A stretch of DNA of 64,000 nucleotides, from NCBI RefSeq assembly GCF_025961315.1, contig NZ_JAOQNK010000001.1, positions 4,340,001-4,404,000 of the forward strand, written 5' to 3'. This document shows, in pieces, positions 35,659-44,573 of the stretch (positions are counted from its first letter, which is position 1; each line of letters begins with the position of its first letter). The notes beneath the pieces are model-generated. The model made no database searches, was not told the DNA's origin, and saw only the letters and a program-made list of their open reading frames with translations. The position numbers were made by a program, and so were the translations under genes. The DNA comes from Sphingobacterium kitahiroshimense. GTDB lineage: Bacteria; Bacteroidota; Bacteroidia; Sphingobacteriales; Sphingobacteriaceae.

Positions 35659-35697
35659 AATAGAGCCATCTTCTTGGAGATGGCTCTATTTTTTTTA
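35659..35697. terminator. Bidirectional terminator after tpx
   Basis: 13-bp stem AATAGAGCCATCT/AGATGGCTCTATT (35659-35671 with 35678-35690) followed by a run of T on the plus strand; it also serves the convergent sulfhydrylase gene. Confidence 0.88.
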
Positions 35698-36867
35698 TTT
35701 AGTTTTTTCCAATGCCTGTAAGATATCCTGGATAATATCTTCCTGATCTTCTAAACCAACCGATAGACGCACACTACCCGGTTGAATACCAAGGTTTAGA
35801 CGTTCATCTTCTGTTAATTTCGAATGCGTTGTAGAAGCAGGATGGGTAGCGATTGATCTTGCATCCCCTAAATTAGAAGTATATAAAATCATATTTAATT
35901 CGTCTAAGAAACGGAAAGCTCGCTCTTTTCCACCTTTAACAACAAAAGTGACAATACCACCACCGGCCTTCATCTGTTTTTTTGCAAGCTCATATTGCGG
36001 ATGGGAAGGAAGAAATGGATATTTAACATCTTCAATTTCTTCGTTTGTTTCCAAAACTGTTGCTAATGCTAATGCGTTGCTGCAATGTCTATCCATACGT
36101 AAGCCCAGTGTATCTAAGCTTTTAGAGATGACCCAAGCATTAAAAGGAGATAAGGAAGGACCAGTATGGCGAATGAAAAACATTAATTTGTCGATCAATT
36201 CCTGTTTACCTACAACTAATCCACCAAGGACACGACCCTGACCGTCCATATATTTTGTAGCAGAATGAATTGACAAATCAAAACCATACTTTAATGGTTT
36301 TTGAAGATAAGGTGTTGCAAAGCAGTTGTCAATGGCTAAAATAATATTAGGATATTTTTTCTTTAAAGAACCTAACCATTCCAGATCTACTAATTCCAGA
36401 CCAGGGTTAGAAGGTGATTCCAGGAAAATAATTTTTGTATTCGGCTGAATGGCTTTTTCCCATTCTTCGGGATCGACCGCATCAACATACGTTGTTGTTA
36501 CTCCCCAACGAGGGAATAGTTGCGTAAATAGTTGGTGAGTTGAACCAAAAATAGCGCGTGACGAAACAATATGGTCACCACTTTCAACAATACCTGCAAA
36601 AGAGGCAAAGACTGCTGCCATACCCGAAGAGAAGGACAGCCCAGCTTCTGCTTCCTCTAGGATACAAACTTTGTTAATAAGCTCTGAAGTATTTGGATTG
36701 GCATAGCGGGAGTATATCATTCCTTGCTCTTCATCAGCAAAAATAGCTCTTCCCTGTTCTGCGCTATCAAAGATAAAACTAGAAGTAAGATATAGGGGCA
36801 CCGAATGCTCACGTGTTGCAGAACGATCGGCTTGTTCGCGGATGATTTTAGATTGATCTTTGTTCAT
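35695..36867 (-). CDS. PLP-dependent trans-sulfuration enzyme (MetZ-like sulfhydrylase)
   Basis: Cys/Met-metabolism PLP enzyme, 390 residues. The PLP lysine is Lys205 in SIHSATKYMDGQGRVLGG; other landmarks are YSRYANPNTSELI (52-64), SSGMAAVFA and AIDNCFATPYLQ. The block RHTGPSLSPFNAWVISKSLD resembles O-succinylhomoserine sulfhydrylases (MetZ) more than cystathionine gamma-synthase, so it probably makes homocysteine from an activated homoserine and sulfide. Cystathionine lyase activity remains possible. ATG at 36867 is used; the longer frame begins with TTG. Single gene with a 290-base upstream region. Confidence 0.85.
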   Translation of the reverse strand: MNKDQSKIIREQADRSATREHSVPLYLTSSFIFDSAEQGRAIFADEEQGMIYSRYANPNTSELINKVCILEEAEAGLSFSSGMAAVFASFAGIVESGDHIVSSRAIFGSTHQLFTQLFPRWGVTTTYVDAVDPEEWEKAIQPNTKIIFLESPSNPGLELVDLEWLGSLKKKYPNIILAIDNCFATPYLQKPLKYGFDLSIHSATKYMDGQGRVLGGLVVGKQELIDKLMFFIRHTGPSLSPFNAWVISKSLDTLGLRMDRHCSNALALATVLETNEEIEDVKYPFLPSHPQYELAKKQMKAGGGIVTFVVKGGKERAFRFLDELNMILYTSNLGDARSIATHPASTTHSKLTEDERLNLGIQPGSVRLSVGLEDQEDIIQDILQALEKTK

Positions 36868-37157
36868 GATGAGGTAAAGGTACAAGTTGTAAATTTTATT
36901 TTTTATATTTTATCAAATAATTTTGCGTAAAAAATAATCAGTAGAACAACTTAGGTTTTGTAAATTTATAAGATTCCAATCTCAAATAACAGCCTATCAT
37001 ACAGTTAAATCGATTGTAATGCGATTCATTTAGTTTTGTCAATATTGATTCGATTCTGAATAAGTACTATTAAAAAGCTAGGATAAGTGTGGTATAGGTA
37101 GATGTGAAGCTTTAAATTTTGATAATTATCATAGTTTATGATGTATTGCGAAGGTAT
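36868..37157 (-). other. Intergenic region upstream of the sulfhydrylase gene
   Basis: About 290 A+T-rich bases between the katA terminator and the MetZ-like gene. I see no open frame of substance, no repeat, no SAM riboswitch fold that I can recognise by eye and no exact TAnnTTTG box; the promoter of the sulfhydrylase must lie here. Confidence 0.5.
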
Positions 37158-37197
37158 AAAAAGAGCGGAAGTGTATGGGTACATTTCCGCTCTTTTT
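37158..37197 (-). terminator. Terminator after katA
   Basis: 13-bp stem AAAAAGAGCGGAA/TTCCGCTCTTTTT (37158-37170 with 37185-37197), extended inward by four weaker pairs, 20 bases past the katA stop. Confidence 0.88.
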
Positions 37198-37216
37198 ATT
37201 ATTGCCGAATGATTTT

Positions 37217-38716
37217 TTATTTTTGAGGCATATGTTTCGCCATTTCATCCATAGAGAATCCTAATCCTTTAGCAACTCCTAGTCCTAAATTCATGTCGGC
37301 TCTAAACCAATGGCACAGTTGTCGCATAACAATTTCATCTCGTTTTGGTCCTTCAATTCCGGACATAGCACCTACTATATTTTGAATGAGATGTTCTTTC
37401 TGTCCAGCATCCAATAAACGGTATAAATCACCTGGCTGGGTATAATGATCATCCTCACCAGGAGCGTTGCGGTCATAATTATCAGCCACTAGGCTATCTA
37501 CTTGCAATGCAGGTTCCTTGTAGGATTGGTCTTCGTAATGACCATCAAAACTATTTGGATAATAATTTGGAGCTGCCCCTTGATTCCCATTGACAGTCAT
37601 CTGACCATCACGTTGATAATTATTAGTCATAAAAGGACATCTGTTCACAGGAATCTGTTCATAATTTCCCCCTAGACGATAACGTTGAGCATCAGGGTAA
37701 GATAATATACGTCCCTGTAGCATTTTATCTGGTGAGAATCCAATTCCATCTACAATATGTGCCGGAGCAAAAGCCACTTGTTCTACATGAGCGAAGTAAT
37801 TATCTGGGTTTTGATTTAATTCCATTTCACCAACCTCGATGAGAGGATATTCTTTCTGTGACCATACTTTTGTTAAGTCAAATGGATTCCAACGGAACGT
37901 TTTAGTCTCCGATTCTGTCATGACTTGGATATAAAGCTTCCATTTCGGAAAATCACCCTTCGCAATAGCTGTATGTAAATCACGTTGTGCATAATCCATA
38001 TCTTTAGCGCGCATTTCATCAGCTTCTGCACCTGTCAAATTTTTTATTCCTTGTTGTGTTCTGAAGTGGTATTTGATATAGACACGTTCATTTTGCGCGT
38101 TGATCATAGAGTACGTATGACTTCCATAACCGTGCATATGTCTGAATCCAAATGGCGTTCCACGATCGGACATCAAAGTCGTTACTTGGTGCAATGATTC
38201 GGGATTGAGTGACCAGAAGTCCCAGACCATGGTTGCCGATTTACAGTTAGTATGAGGATCTCTCTTTTGAGTGTGAATAAAATCAGGAAATTTTTTAGCA
38301 TCCTTGATAAAGAAGACTGGCGTGTTATTACCGACCAAGTCGTAGTTTCCATCTTCGGTATAAAATTTAACAGCAAATCCGCGTGGATCACGTTCGGAAT
38401 CTGCCGAACCTCTTTCTCCTCCGACAGTTGAAAAGCGAATGAATAATTTTGTTTGCTTTCCAATACCATTAAAGAGTTTTGCTCTTGTGTATTTCGAAAT
38501 ATCATTGGTTACCGTGAAGGTACCATAGGCACCAGAACCCTTAGCATGTACAATACGTTCCGGAATACGTTCTCGGTTGAAATGAGCCAGTTTTTCATGG
38601 AGGAAATAATCTTGTAATAGCACCGGACCTCTTGGGCCAATTGTCATCGTGTCTTCGTAGTTTACAACAGGAGCGCCCGATGCTGTTGTAATTTTTTTGT
38701 TTCTATTGTCTTCCAT
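37217..38716 (-). CDS. katA: Catalase, monofunctional haem type
   Basis: Small-subunit haem catalase of 499 residues that dismutates hydrogen peroxide. The distal His57 is in ERIVHAKGSGAYG and Asn130 in YDLVGNNTPVFF. The proximal haem Tyr lies in GRILSYPDAQRYRLG, near residue 340, followed by NYEQIPVN. The NADPH-binding type core is present without the large-subunit C-terminal flavodoxin-like domain. A -7 box TAAATTTG lies 40 bases upstream. Divergent from the fucosidase operon. With Tpx, BCP and OsmC it forms the peroxide defence visible in this window. Confidence 0.96.
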   Translation of the reverse strand: MEDNRNKKITTASGAPVVNYEDTMTIGPRGPVLLQDYFLHEKLAHFNRERIPERIVHAKGSGAYGTFTVTNDISKYTRAKLFNGIGKQTKLFIRFSTVGGERGSADSERDPRGFAVKFYTEDGNYDLVGNNTPVFFIKDAKKFPDFIHTQKRDPHTNCKSATMVWDFWSLNPESLHQVTTLMSDRGTPFGFRHMHGYGSHTYSMINAQNERVYIKYHFRTQQGIKNLTGAEADEMRAKDMDYAQRDLHTAIAKGDFPKWKLYIQVMTESETKTFRWNPFDLTKVWSQKEYPLIEVGEMELNQNPDNYFAHVEQVAFAPAHIVDGIGFSPDKMLQGRILSYPDAQRYRLGGNYEQIPVNRCPFMTNNYQRDGQMTVNGNQGAAPNYYPNSFDGHYEDQSYKEPALQVDSLVADNYDRNAPGEDDHYTQPGDLYRLLDAGQKEHLIQNIVGAMSGIEGPKRDEIVMRQLCHWFRADMNLGLGVAKGLGFSMDEMAKHMPQK

Positions 38717-38755
38717 TTTTAAAAAATTTATGAGTTTTCCCCTATTGTTCTACAA

Positions 38756-38763
38756 CAAATTTA
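38756..38763 (-). promoter_or_regulatory. -7 promoter box for katA
   Basis: TAAATTTG on the minus strand, 39 bases before the katA ATG, matching TAnnTTTG. No TTG lies at a suitable upstream distance, which could mean an activator is needed. Confidence 0.35.
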
Positions 38764-38942
38764 AATGAAATGAATGAGCTTATCTTATTGATAATCTTGA
38801 TGCCTTATCAAGATTAGTGATGACTATTTTGTATATGTAATATAAATATAATCAATCGATTGCTTGAGGAAAATGATTTTGTTAGATTTTTAATACCCTA
38901 AAATTAAACTATATTTAAACCTTAAAACCTTTATCTAATTAT

Positions 38943-40838
38943 ATGTTTACTTTTCTATTCTCTAGTCTTCTCTGGGTAAATGGTAGTTTTTTGCTATCTG
39001 AACCGGTAAATCCACCAAAACCTTATGGAGCACTTCCTTCCGAACGGCAGTTGAAATGGCATGAAATGGATATGTATTGTTTAATACATTATACACCAAC
39101 TACCTTCCAAAATAAGGAGTGGGGATATGGTGACGCAGATCCTGCTATCTTTAATCCTACAAATTTTGATGCTAATCAAATTGCTAAGGCAGCGGCTTCT
39201 GGGGGCTTTAAAGGGCTCATCTCTGTTGCAAAACATCATGATGGCTTTTGTTTATGGCCAACAGCCACGACAACTTATAGTGTAGCGTCATCTCCCTGGA
39301 AACAAGGAAAAGGGGATATGGTTAAAGATTTTATGACTGCGACGCATGCAAACAACATGAAATTTGGTGTTTATCTTTCTGCTTGGGATCGAAATGATAC
39401 CAGATATGGAACAGCCGCTTATGCTGATGCATACCGGGCGCAATTGACTGAGTTAATGTCTAATTATGGTGAATTGTTTACCTCTTGGCATGATGGCGCC
39501 AATGGTGGAGATGGTTATTATGGAGGTTTAAAAGAGAAAAGGACGATTGACCGCAACACCTATTATGCGTGGGAGGAGAAAACTTGGCCAATCGTTCGTA
39601 AACTGCAACCGATGGCCATGATTTTTAGTGATGTTGGTCCAGATATGCGTTGGGTAGGAAATGAAAGTGGATTTGCGGGAGAAACCTCATGGGCTACATT
39701 TACGCCGGAAGGCCTTGATGGGAAAAAAGCAGTTCCTGGATTGGTAAATGAAAAAACACTGACTTCAGGAGTAAGAAATGGGAAATACTGGATTCCTGCG
39801 GAATGTGATGTACCACAACGACCAGGGTGGTTTTATCATGCCGAGCAGAATGCGAAAGTAAAAACACCAACTGAACTGTTTGAGATCTATCTGAAATCTG
39901 TAGGCCGTGGTGCAAATATGAATCTTGGATTGGCACCGATGCCATCAGGACAACTGCATGAAAATGATGTGAAATCACTTGAAGCTTTCGGAAGAAAGGT
40001 GAAAAAAACGTTTGAAAATAATTTAGCAAAAGATGCGCAGATTACGGCAACAACTACTCGCGATCATGAAACTGGAGAATACGGGACGAAATATATTATC
40101 GATAATGATCGCTATAGCTATTGGGCAACCAATGATGATGAGCATCAAGCTGCTCTGGAAATTAAATTGAAATCAGCGCAAACATTTGATATTATCCAGA
40201 TCAGAGAAAATATTAAATTAGGACAACGTCTGGATAGTGTTTTAGTTGAGCAGAAAGTGAATGGGCAATGGACCTTGCTCACTAAAGCTACCAGTATCGG
40301 AGCAAATCGATTAATGAAACTGACGAAGCCCATTACAACGGATGAACTACGAATTCAATTATTTGCACCTGTAGCGATTACAGTAAGTGATTTTGGTTTA
40401 TTTAAAGAATTTGATGAATCTTTTGAATTTGAGGATACTGGATTCAAAAAATTAAGTGCAAGGCAGTTTACGGCAGCAGCTTTTACGGAATCGGCAAAAG
40501 CAATAGATAATAATGCGGAAACTTTTGCAACAGTCACTGCTTATGAGAAAGGATTTGTTTTTGAATTGAAAGAAGCGATTAACGGGTTTGGATACTTACC
40601 TCGTCAAGATGGTAAAACAATCGGTACAGCTACGAAGTACAAAATTTACAGCAGTCAAAATAAACAGCAATGGGAACTTTTGAAGGAAGGTGAATTTTCA
40701 AATATCAAAGCAAATCCGATTTTACAGCAAATCATTTTTGACGATGTTGTAAAAGTAAAATACATCAAATTTGTTCCAACGGAAACGTTAACCAAAAATG
40801 TATTCACAGTAGCATCCTTTGAATTATATTCTAAGTAA
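38943..40838 (+). CDS. Alpha-L-fucosidase, GH29, with C-terminal carbohydrate-binding region
   Basis: Secreted retaining alpha-L-fucosidase, 631 residues, releasing terminal fucose from glycans. A short signal peptide covers residues 1-19. The TIM-barrel GH29 domain (about 25-360) shows MDMYCLIHYTPTTFQNKEWG, ISVAKHHDGFCLWP and SWHDGANGGDGYYGG with candidate nucleophile Asp184. The domain end RGANMNLGLAPMPSGQL is typical. The C-terminal 270 residues look like F5/8-type (CBM32-like) modules, for example DNDRYSYWATNDDEHQAALE and VKVKYIKFVPTE. Substrate linkage (alpha-1,3/1,4 versus broad) is not certain. The GH95 gene starts 3 bases after its stop. Confidence 0.93.
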   Translation: MFTFLFSSLLWVNGSFLLSEPVNPPKPYGALPSERQLKWHEMDMYCLIHYTPTTFQNKEWGYGDADPAIFNPTNFDANQIAKAAASGGFKGLISVAKHHDGFCLWPTATTTYSVASSPWKQGKGDMVKDFMTATHANNMKFGVYLSAWDRNDTRYGTAAYADAYRAQLTELMSNYGELFTSWHDGANGGDGYYGGLKEKRTIDRNTYYAWEEKTWPIVRKLQPMAMIFSDVGPDMRWVGNESGFAGETSWATFTPEGLDGKKAVPGLVNEKTLTSGVRNGKYWIPAECDVPQRPGWFYHAEQNAKVKTPTELFEIYLKSVGRGANMNLGLAPMPSGQLHENDVKSLEAFGRKVKKTFENNLAKDAQITATTTRDHETGEYGTKYIIDNDRYSYWATNDDEHQAALEIKLKSAQTFDIIQIRENIKLGQRLDSVLVEQKVNGQWTLLTKATSIGANRLMKLTKPITTDELRIQLFAPVAITVSDFGLFKEFDESFEFEDTGFKKLSARQFTAAAFTESAKAIDNNAETFATVTAYEKGFVFELKEAINGFGYLPRQDGKTIGTATKYKIYSSQNKQQWELLKEGEFSNIKANPILQQIIFDDVVKVKYIKFVPTETLTKNVFTVASFELYSK

Positions 40839-40841
40839 GAA

Positions 40842-43190
40842 ATGAAAGGTATAACAAAATCAACATTATTTGCGCTGGCAGCCATGACTTGCTTGCAGGC
40901 GCAAGCGCAAAAAAGAGACGCTTTAACCATGTGGTATGACAAACCTGCCAACCGCTGGGAAGAAACGCTTCCTTTAGGCAATGGGTTAATCGGAATGATG
41001 CCTGATGGGGGTATTCAGTCTGAATCATTGGTATTAAATGAAATTTCCATGTGGTCGGGTTCTGCCGAAGACCCTAATAATTATAACGCATATAAGAGTG
41101 TCAGTGAAATTCAGAAGTTATTGATAGCTGGAAAGAACAAAGAAGCAGAAGAACTGGTCAATAAGAATTTTGTCTGTAATGGCCAAGGATCTGCTTTCGG
41201 AACCGGAGCCAATGCACCTTTTGGTTGTTATCAGAATTTTGGATTTCTAAAATTCAATTTTAAACTAAGTGCTGAAGGTGTTTCAAATTATGAAAGATCC
41301 TTAAATATTGGCAATGCAACCGCGCAGACTTCCTTTACTGTAGGAGGAGTGGATTATAAGAGGACTTATTATACTTCTTTTGATCAAAATGTAGGTGTTG
41401 TACACTTAACTGCTTCAAAGAAAAAAAATATCAGTTTTGCTATTGCCTTAGAAAGAGCTGAAAATATTGATTCTTATCAAGTTAAAAATGGGGAGATTAT
41501 TTTGCAGGGTTCTTTGCCAGATGGTAAAGGCGGCAAAAACTTACAGTTTGCGAGTAAAGTGAAGATTAGATTTAAGGGCGGAAAACTAACGGATGATGGT
41601 AAGCAATTGATCTTGACAGGTGCCGACGAAGCTACTGTTCTTTTTGCAGCGAGTACGAATTACTATGGAACTGATCCACAACAGGTGATCAGCCAGGATA
41701 TCGCTACTGCTGAAAAAATAGCACAAGAAAAGCTCTATAGCAATCATAAAAAAGCATTTGCAAAGAAATTTGATCGTGTTGCTTTAACCATCGCAGATGA
41801 TCAGACTAAGGTGAATATTCCGACTGGAAAACGTTTACAGCAATTTTTTGAAAATCCAGCCTTAGATAATGGATTGGCCGCATTATATTTTCAATTTGGC
41901 CGCTACTTGAGTATTTCAAGCACAGCTCCCGAACACAAGAATGCATTACCTCCAAATTTGCAGGGATTATGGGCACATCGGATTCAAACACCTTGGAATG
42001 GGGATTATCACTTAAACATCAATGCACAAATGAATCACTGGGGAGTGGAAGTAAGTAATCTATCTGAATACCATACCCCTTTTATTGCCCTGATCAAGCG
42101 TATTGCAAAGACAGGTGAAAAAACGGCTAAAGCTTATTACAATGCGCCAGGATGGGTCGTTTATATGATGACAAATGTTTGGGGTTTCTCAGCACCCGGA
42201 GAAAATGCATCTTGGGGGTCGAGTACAGCTTCAGGATGGTTATGTAATCACCTGTGGGAGCATTATCAATTTACTCAGGATAAAGCCTATTTAAAAGAAG
42301 TTTATCCTGTATTAAAAGGAGCAGCAGAGTTTTATGATTATATTTTAGTTAAGGATCCTAAGACAGGCTGGTTGGTTACTTCACCTTCAGTTTCTCCAGA
42401 AAATGGATTTCGTCTTCCAAATGGTGAAGTCGCATCAGTAGTGATGGGACCTACGATTGATAACCAAATTGTTAGAGAACTTTATGGGAACTTGATTCAG
42501 GCGGATAGTCTTTTGCAATTAAACGATCCTTTTATTCAAAAGTTAAAAGATAAGTTGACACAGATTCCACCAGCAGTAGTGGTAAGTAAAAGCGGCCGTG
42601 TGCAAGAATGGTTGGAAGATTATACTGAAATAGAACCAAAACATAGACACGTTTCACATTTATATGGATTATATCCGGCTCATTTCATTTCACCACAACA
42701 AAATAAAGAGTGGGCAGAGGCCGCTCGTAAAACATTAGAAGTAAGAGGAGATGAGGGGACAGGCTGGTCTCGCGCATGGAAGATTCTTTTCTGGGCAAGG
42801 TTGCAAGATGGTGACCATTCTTTAGAAATTTTAAGACAATTGCTCAAACCAGCTTTTGTTAATGAAACGACCTATCAAGGAGTCGGAGCAGGTACTTACC
42901 CTAATCTGTTCTGTGCACATCCGCCGTTTCAGATAGATGGTAATTTTGGAGGTTCTGCCGGAATTGGAGAAATGCTTCTCCAAAGCCATTCCGGATTTAT
43001 TCACCTACTGCCGGCATTGCCAAAAGCATGGAAAGATGGCGCCGTAAAAGGATTGAAAGCTAGAGGAAATTATACGGTTGATATGACTTGGAAGAATGGA
43101 CAGATCACCAATTATAAAATAACGGGACCAAATAAAACTGTTGTTAAAGTATTAAATGGATCGACATACGAAAATTATAAAATAAAATAA
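40842..43190 (+). CDS. Alpha-L-fucosidase, GH95 family
   Basis: Secreted inverting glycosidase, 782 residues, of the 1,2-alpha-L-fucosidase family (some GH95 members act on L-galactose). Signal peptide MKGITKSTLFALAAMTCLQA-QA. The N-terminal beta domain begins LTMWYDKPANRWEETLPLGN, then GLIGMMPDGG and LNEISMWSGS. The alpha/alpha barrel carries NLQGLWAHRIQTPWNGDYHL with the catalytic-water Asn in NINAQMNHW. SVSPENG contains the candidate acid Glu, and QIDGNFGGSAGIGEMLLQS the candidate base region. Co-transcribed with the GH29 enzyme, so the pair could strip fucose in different linkages. Confidence 0.94.
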   Translation: MKGITKSTLFALAAMTCLQAQAQKRDALTMWYDKPANRWEETLPLGNGLIGMMPDGGIQSESLVLNEISMWSGSAEDPNNYNAYKSVSEIQKLLIAGKNKEAEELVNKNFVCNGQGSAFGTGANAPFGCYQNFGFLKFNFKLSAEGVSNYERSLNIGNATAQTSFTVGGVDYKRTYYTSFDQNVGVVHLTASKKKNISFAIALERAENIDSYQVKNGEIILQGSLPDGKGGKNLQFASKVKIRFKGGKLTDDGKQLILTGADEATVLFAASTNYYGTDPQQVISQDIATAEKIAQEKLYSNHKKAFAKKFDRVALTIADDQTKVNIPTGKRLQQFFENPALDNGLAALYFQFGRYLSISSTAPEHKNALPPNLQGLWAHRIQTPWNGDYHLNINAQMNHWGVEVSNLSEYHTPFIALIKRIAKTGEKTAKAYYNAPGWVVYMMTNVWGFSAPGENASWGSSTASGWLCNHLWEHYQFTQDKAYLKEVYPVLKGAAEFYDYILVKDPKTGWLVTSPSVSPENGFRLPNGEVASVVMGPTIDNQIVRELYGNLIQADSLLQLNDPFIQKLKDKLTQIPPAVVVSKSGRVQEWLEDYTEIEPKHRHVSHLYGLYPAHFISPQQNKEWAEAARKTLEVRGDEGTGWSRAWKILFWARLQDGDHSLEILRQLLKPAFVNETTYQGVGAGTYPNLFCAHPPFQIDGNFGGSAGIGEMLLQSHSGFIHLLPALPKAWKDGAVKGLKARGNYTVDMTWKNGQITNYKITGPNKTVVKVLNGSTYENYKIK

Positions 43191-43209
43191 TTTATAAATA
43201 AAATTCTGT

Positions 43210-43252
43210 AAATTGGTTGTAAATTCATGATGAGTTTACAACCAATTTTTTT
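43210..43252 (+). terminator. Terminator hairpin directly before the next start codon
   Basis: 13-bp stem AATTGGTTGTAAA/TTTACAACCAATT (43211-43223 with 43235-43247) followed by a T-run to 43252. It ends the fucosidase operon, but the ATG of the next gene is at 43253, so it may also control translation or read-through of that gene. Confidence 0.75.
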
Positions 43253-44491
43253 ATGAACCAACCACTTTACTATTGTCTGATATGTTTCGTCTTTTTTATA
43301 AGTTCATGTCAGTCCAATCCAGAAAAAAAGCAGGAGAAAAAAGGAACACCAATTGTCTATAAAATTACGGGGTCTTTAAATCCCGAAGTAAATGGTACCG
43401 TTTATTTGCAAGATCACGATAATTCCATGCAGCAGTTTCGTCGAGCTAAAGTAGAACAAGGCAAGTTCGTTTTAGAAGGCGAGTTGGTCATTGATGCATT
43501 TTATGATCTGATCATCAGGTCCGATTCGGGAGCTGTGAAATCCTTTAATTATAGCACGCCCCTTTATGTGGAAGCTGATGCTGATTATGATGTTGCTATC
43601 AAGGAAAAAGGCGATCATTTTAGTATTGAGGTAAAAACAAATTCATTGACGACAAATGAACTGATAGCATTCAATAAAAACAAAGAAAAAGTACAGCACG
43701 AATTAGATGAACAGCTTGCCAAATACAGCGACGAAACTGCTGCTTTGAATGCTAAGCTCATGAACTTTAGCAGAGGACAAGAGTCTGTCTATAATCAAAC
43801 TATAGATAGACTTGAAGAAATAACAAAACAGTCGAATGAAATTCGGGCTAGAAAAGATGATAAAAGATTTTACGAAGAATATGTTTTGAATAGCAAACAA
43901 AAAGCATCATTTCTGATTCCCTATTCCTTTAAGTACATCAGCCTGAATAAGGAGAATTATAAAGATTATGATCAAATTTTAGCACATTTAGATCCTGCTA
44001 TTCAGAAACACCCACTTGTTAAAGCAGCTGTTGCAAAAGTAGATGATGTCAAGAATTATTATGCTAATATGCCTGTTTTTCCGGCTATTACTCCTCGTAA
44101 TCTAAAAGGTGATTCTTTGAAGTTTGACCAGCTAGTAGATAAGAAAATGATAATTGTTGCGGTTTGGTCAAGTAAAGGCAAAAATTCAAAAATGGATTTA
44201 CCGGTTTTAGTACGCAAAGAAGCCGAATTGAAAAAAATGGGTGTTGAAGTTGTGTATTTGACCGATGATGAAGATTATGAACGTTGGAGGGCAAGCAATC
44301 GACAAATCGGATTAGGAATGAACAGTTATTTGTTAAACGTGACTGATCGTGATTTTATCGAAAATAGCTATAATGTTATTGGAACCCCACGATACTTATG
44401 GCTGGATCCAAAATCAAGAACTGTTATTGAACTGGCAGGTGCAGATCCAACGTTACCAGATTTTATTAAAAATGTCAAGAATAAATTATAA
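43253..44491 (+). CDS. Thioredoxin-fold lipoprotein with DUF4369-like N-terminus, no CxxC
   Basis: A 412-residue lipoprotein: signal MNQPLYYCLICFVFFISSC with Cys19. Residues about 34-120 resemble DUF4369 (YKITGSLNPEVNGTVYLQDH), the usual N-terminal partner of bacteroidete TlpA-like thioredoxins. A charged helical middle section follows. From about 265 a thioredoxin/AhpC-like domain is seen (FDQLVDKKMIIVAVWSSKGK, then VEVVYLTDDEDYERWRA and YNVIGTPRYLWLDP with the cis-Pro). Where WxxWCxxC is expected the sequence reads VWSSKGKNSKMD, so both active-site cysteines are missing and thiol redox activity is unlikely. Role unknown. It lies between the fucosidases and the AraC gene. Confidence 0.82.
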   Translation: MNQPLYYCLICFVFFISSCQSNPEKKQEKKGTPIVYKITGSLNPEVNGTVYLQDHDNSMQQFRRAKVEQGKFVLEGELVIDAFYDLIIRSDSGAVKSFNYSTPLYVEADADYDVAIKEKGDHFSIEVKTNSLTTNELIAFNKNKEKVQHELDEQLAKYSDETAALNAKLMNFSRGQESVYNQTIDRLEEITKQSNEIRARKDDKRFYEEYVLNSKQKASFLIPYSFKYISLNKENYKDYDQILAHLDPAIQKHPLVKAAVAKVDDVKNYYANMPVFPAITPRNLKGDSLKFDQLVDKKMIIVAVWSSKGKNSKMDLPVLVRKEAELKKMGVEVVYLTDDEDYERWRASNRQIGLGMNSYLLNVTDRDFIENSYNVIGTPRYLWLDPKSRTVIELAGADPTLPDFIKNVKNKL

Positions 44492-44573
44492 TACAATTTA
44501 CGTTTATTGTCCGCTATAATGTTTAAATTTGAATAATTAAACAATATCTGTTTTTTTGTAGCTATTTGTAAGA

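Noticed and set aside
35948..36241. 97-codon frame opposite the MetZ-like gene
   Set aside because: Shadow of the conserved PLP-enzyme codons; no independent evidence.
36868..37157. SAM riboswitch ahead of the sulfhydrylase gene
   Set aside because: I could not recognise the conserved core or its pairing by eye; only a covariance-model search could settle it.
40655..40981. 108-codon antisense frame across the GH29/GH95 junction
   Set aside because: Both opposite genes are certain glycosidases with intact motifs; the antisense frame shows no domain or start signal.
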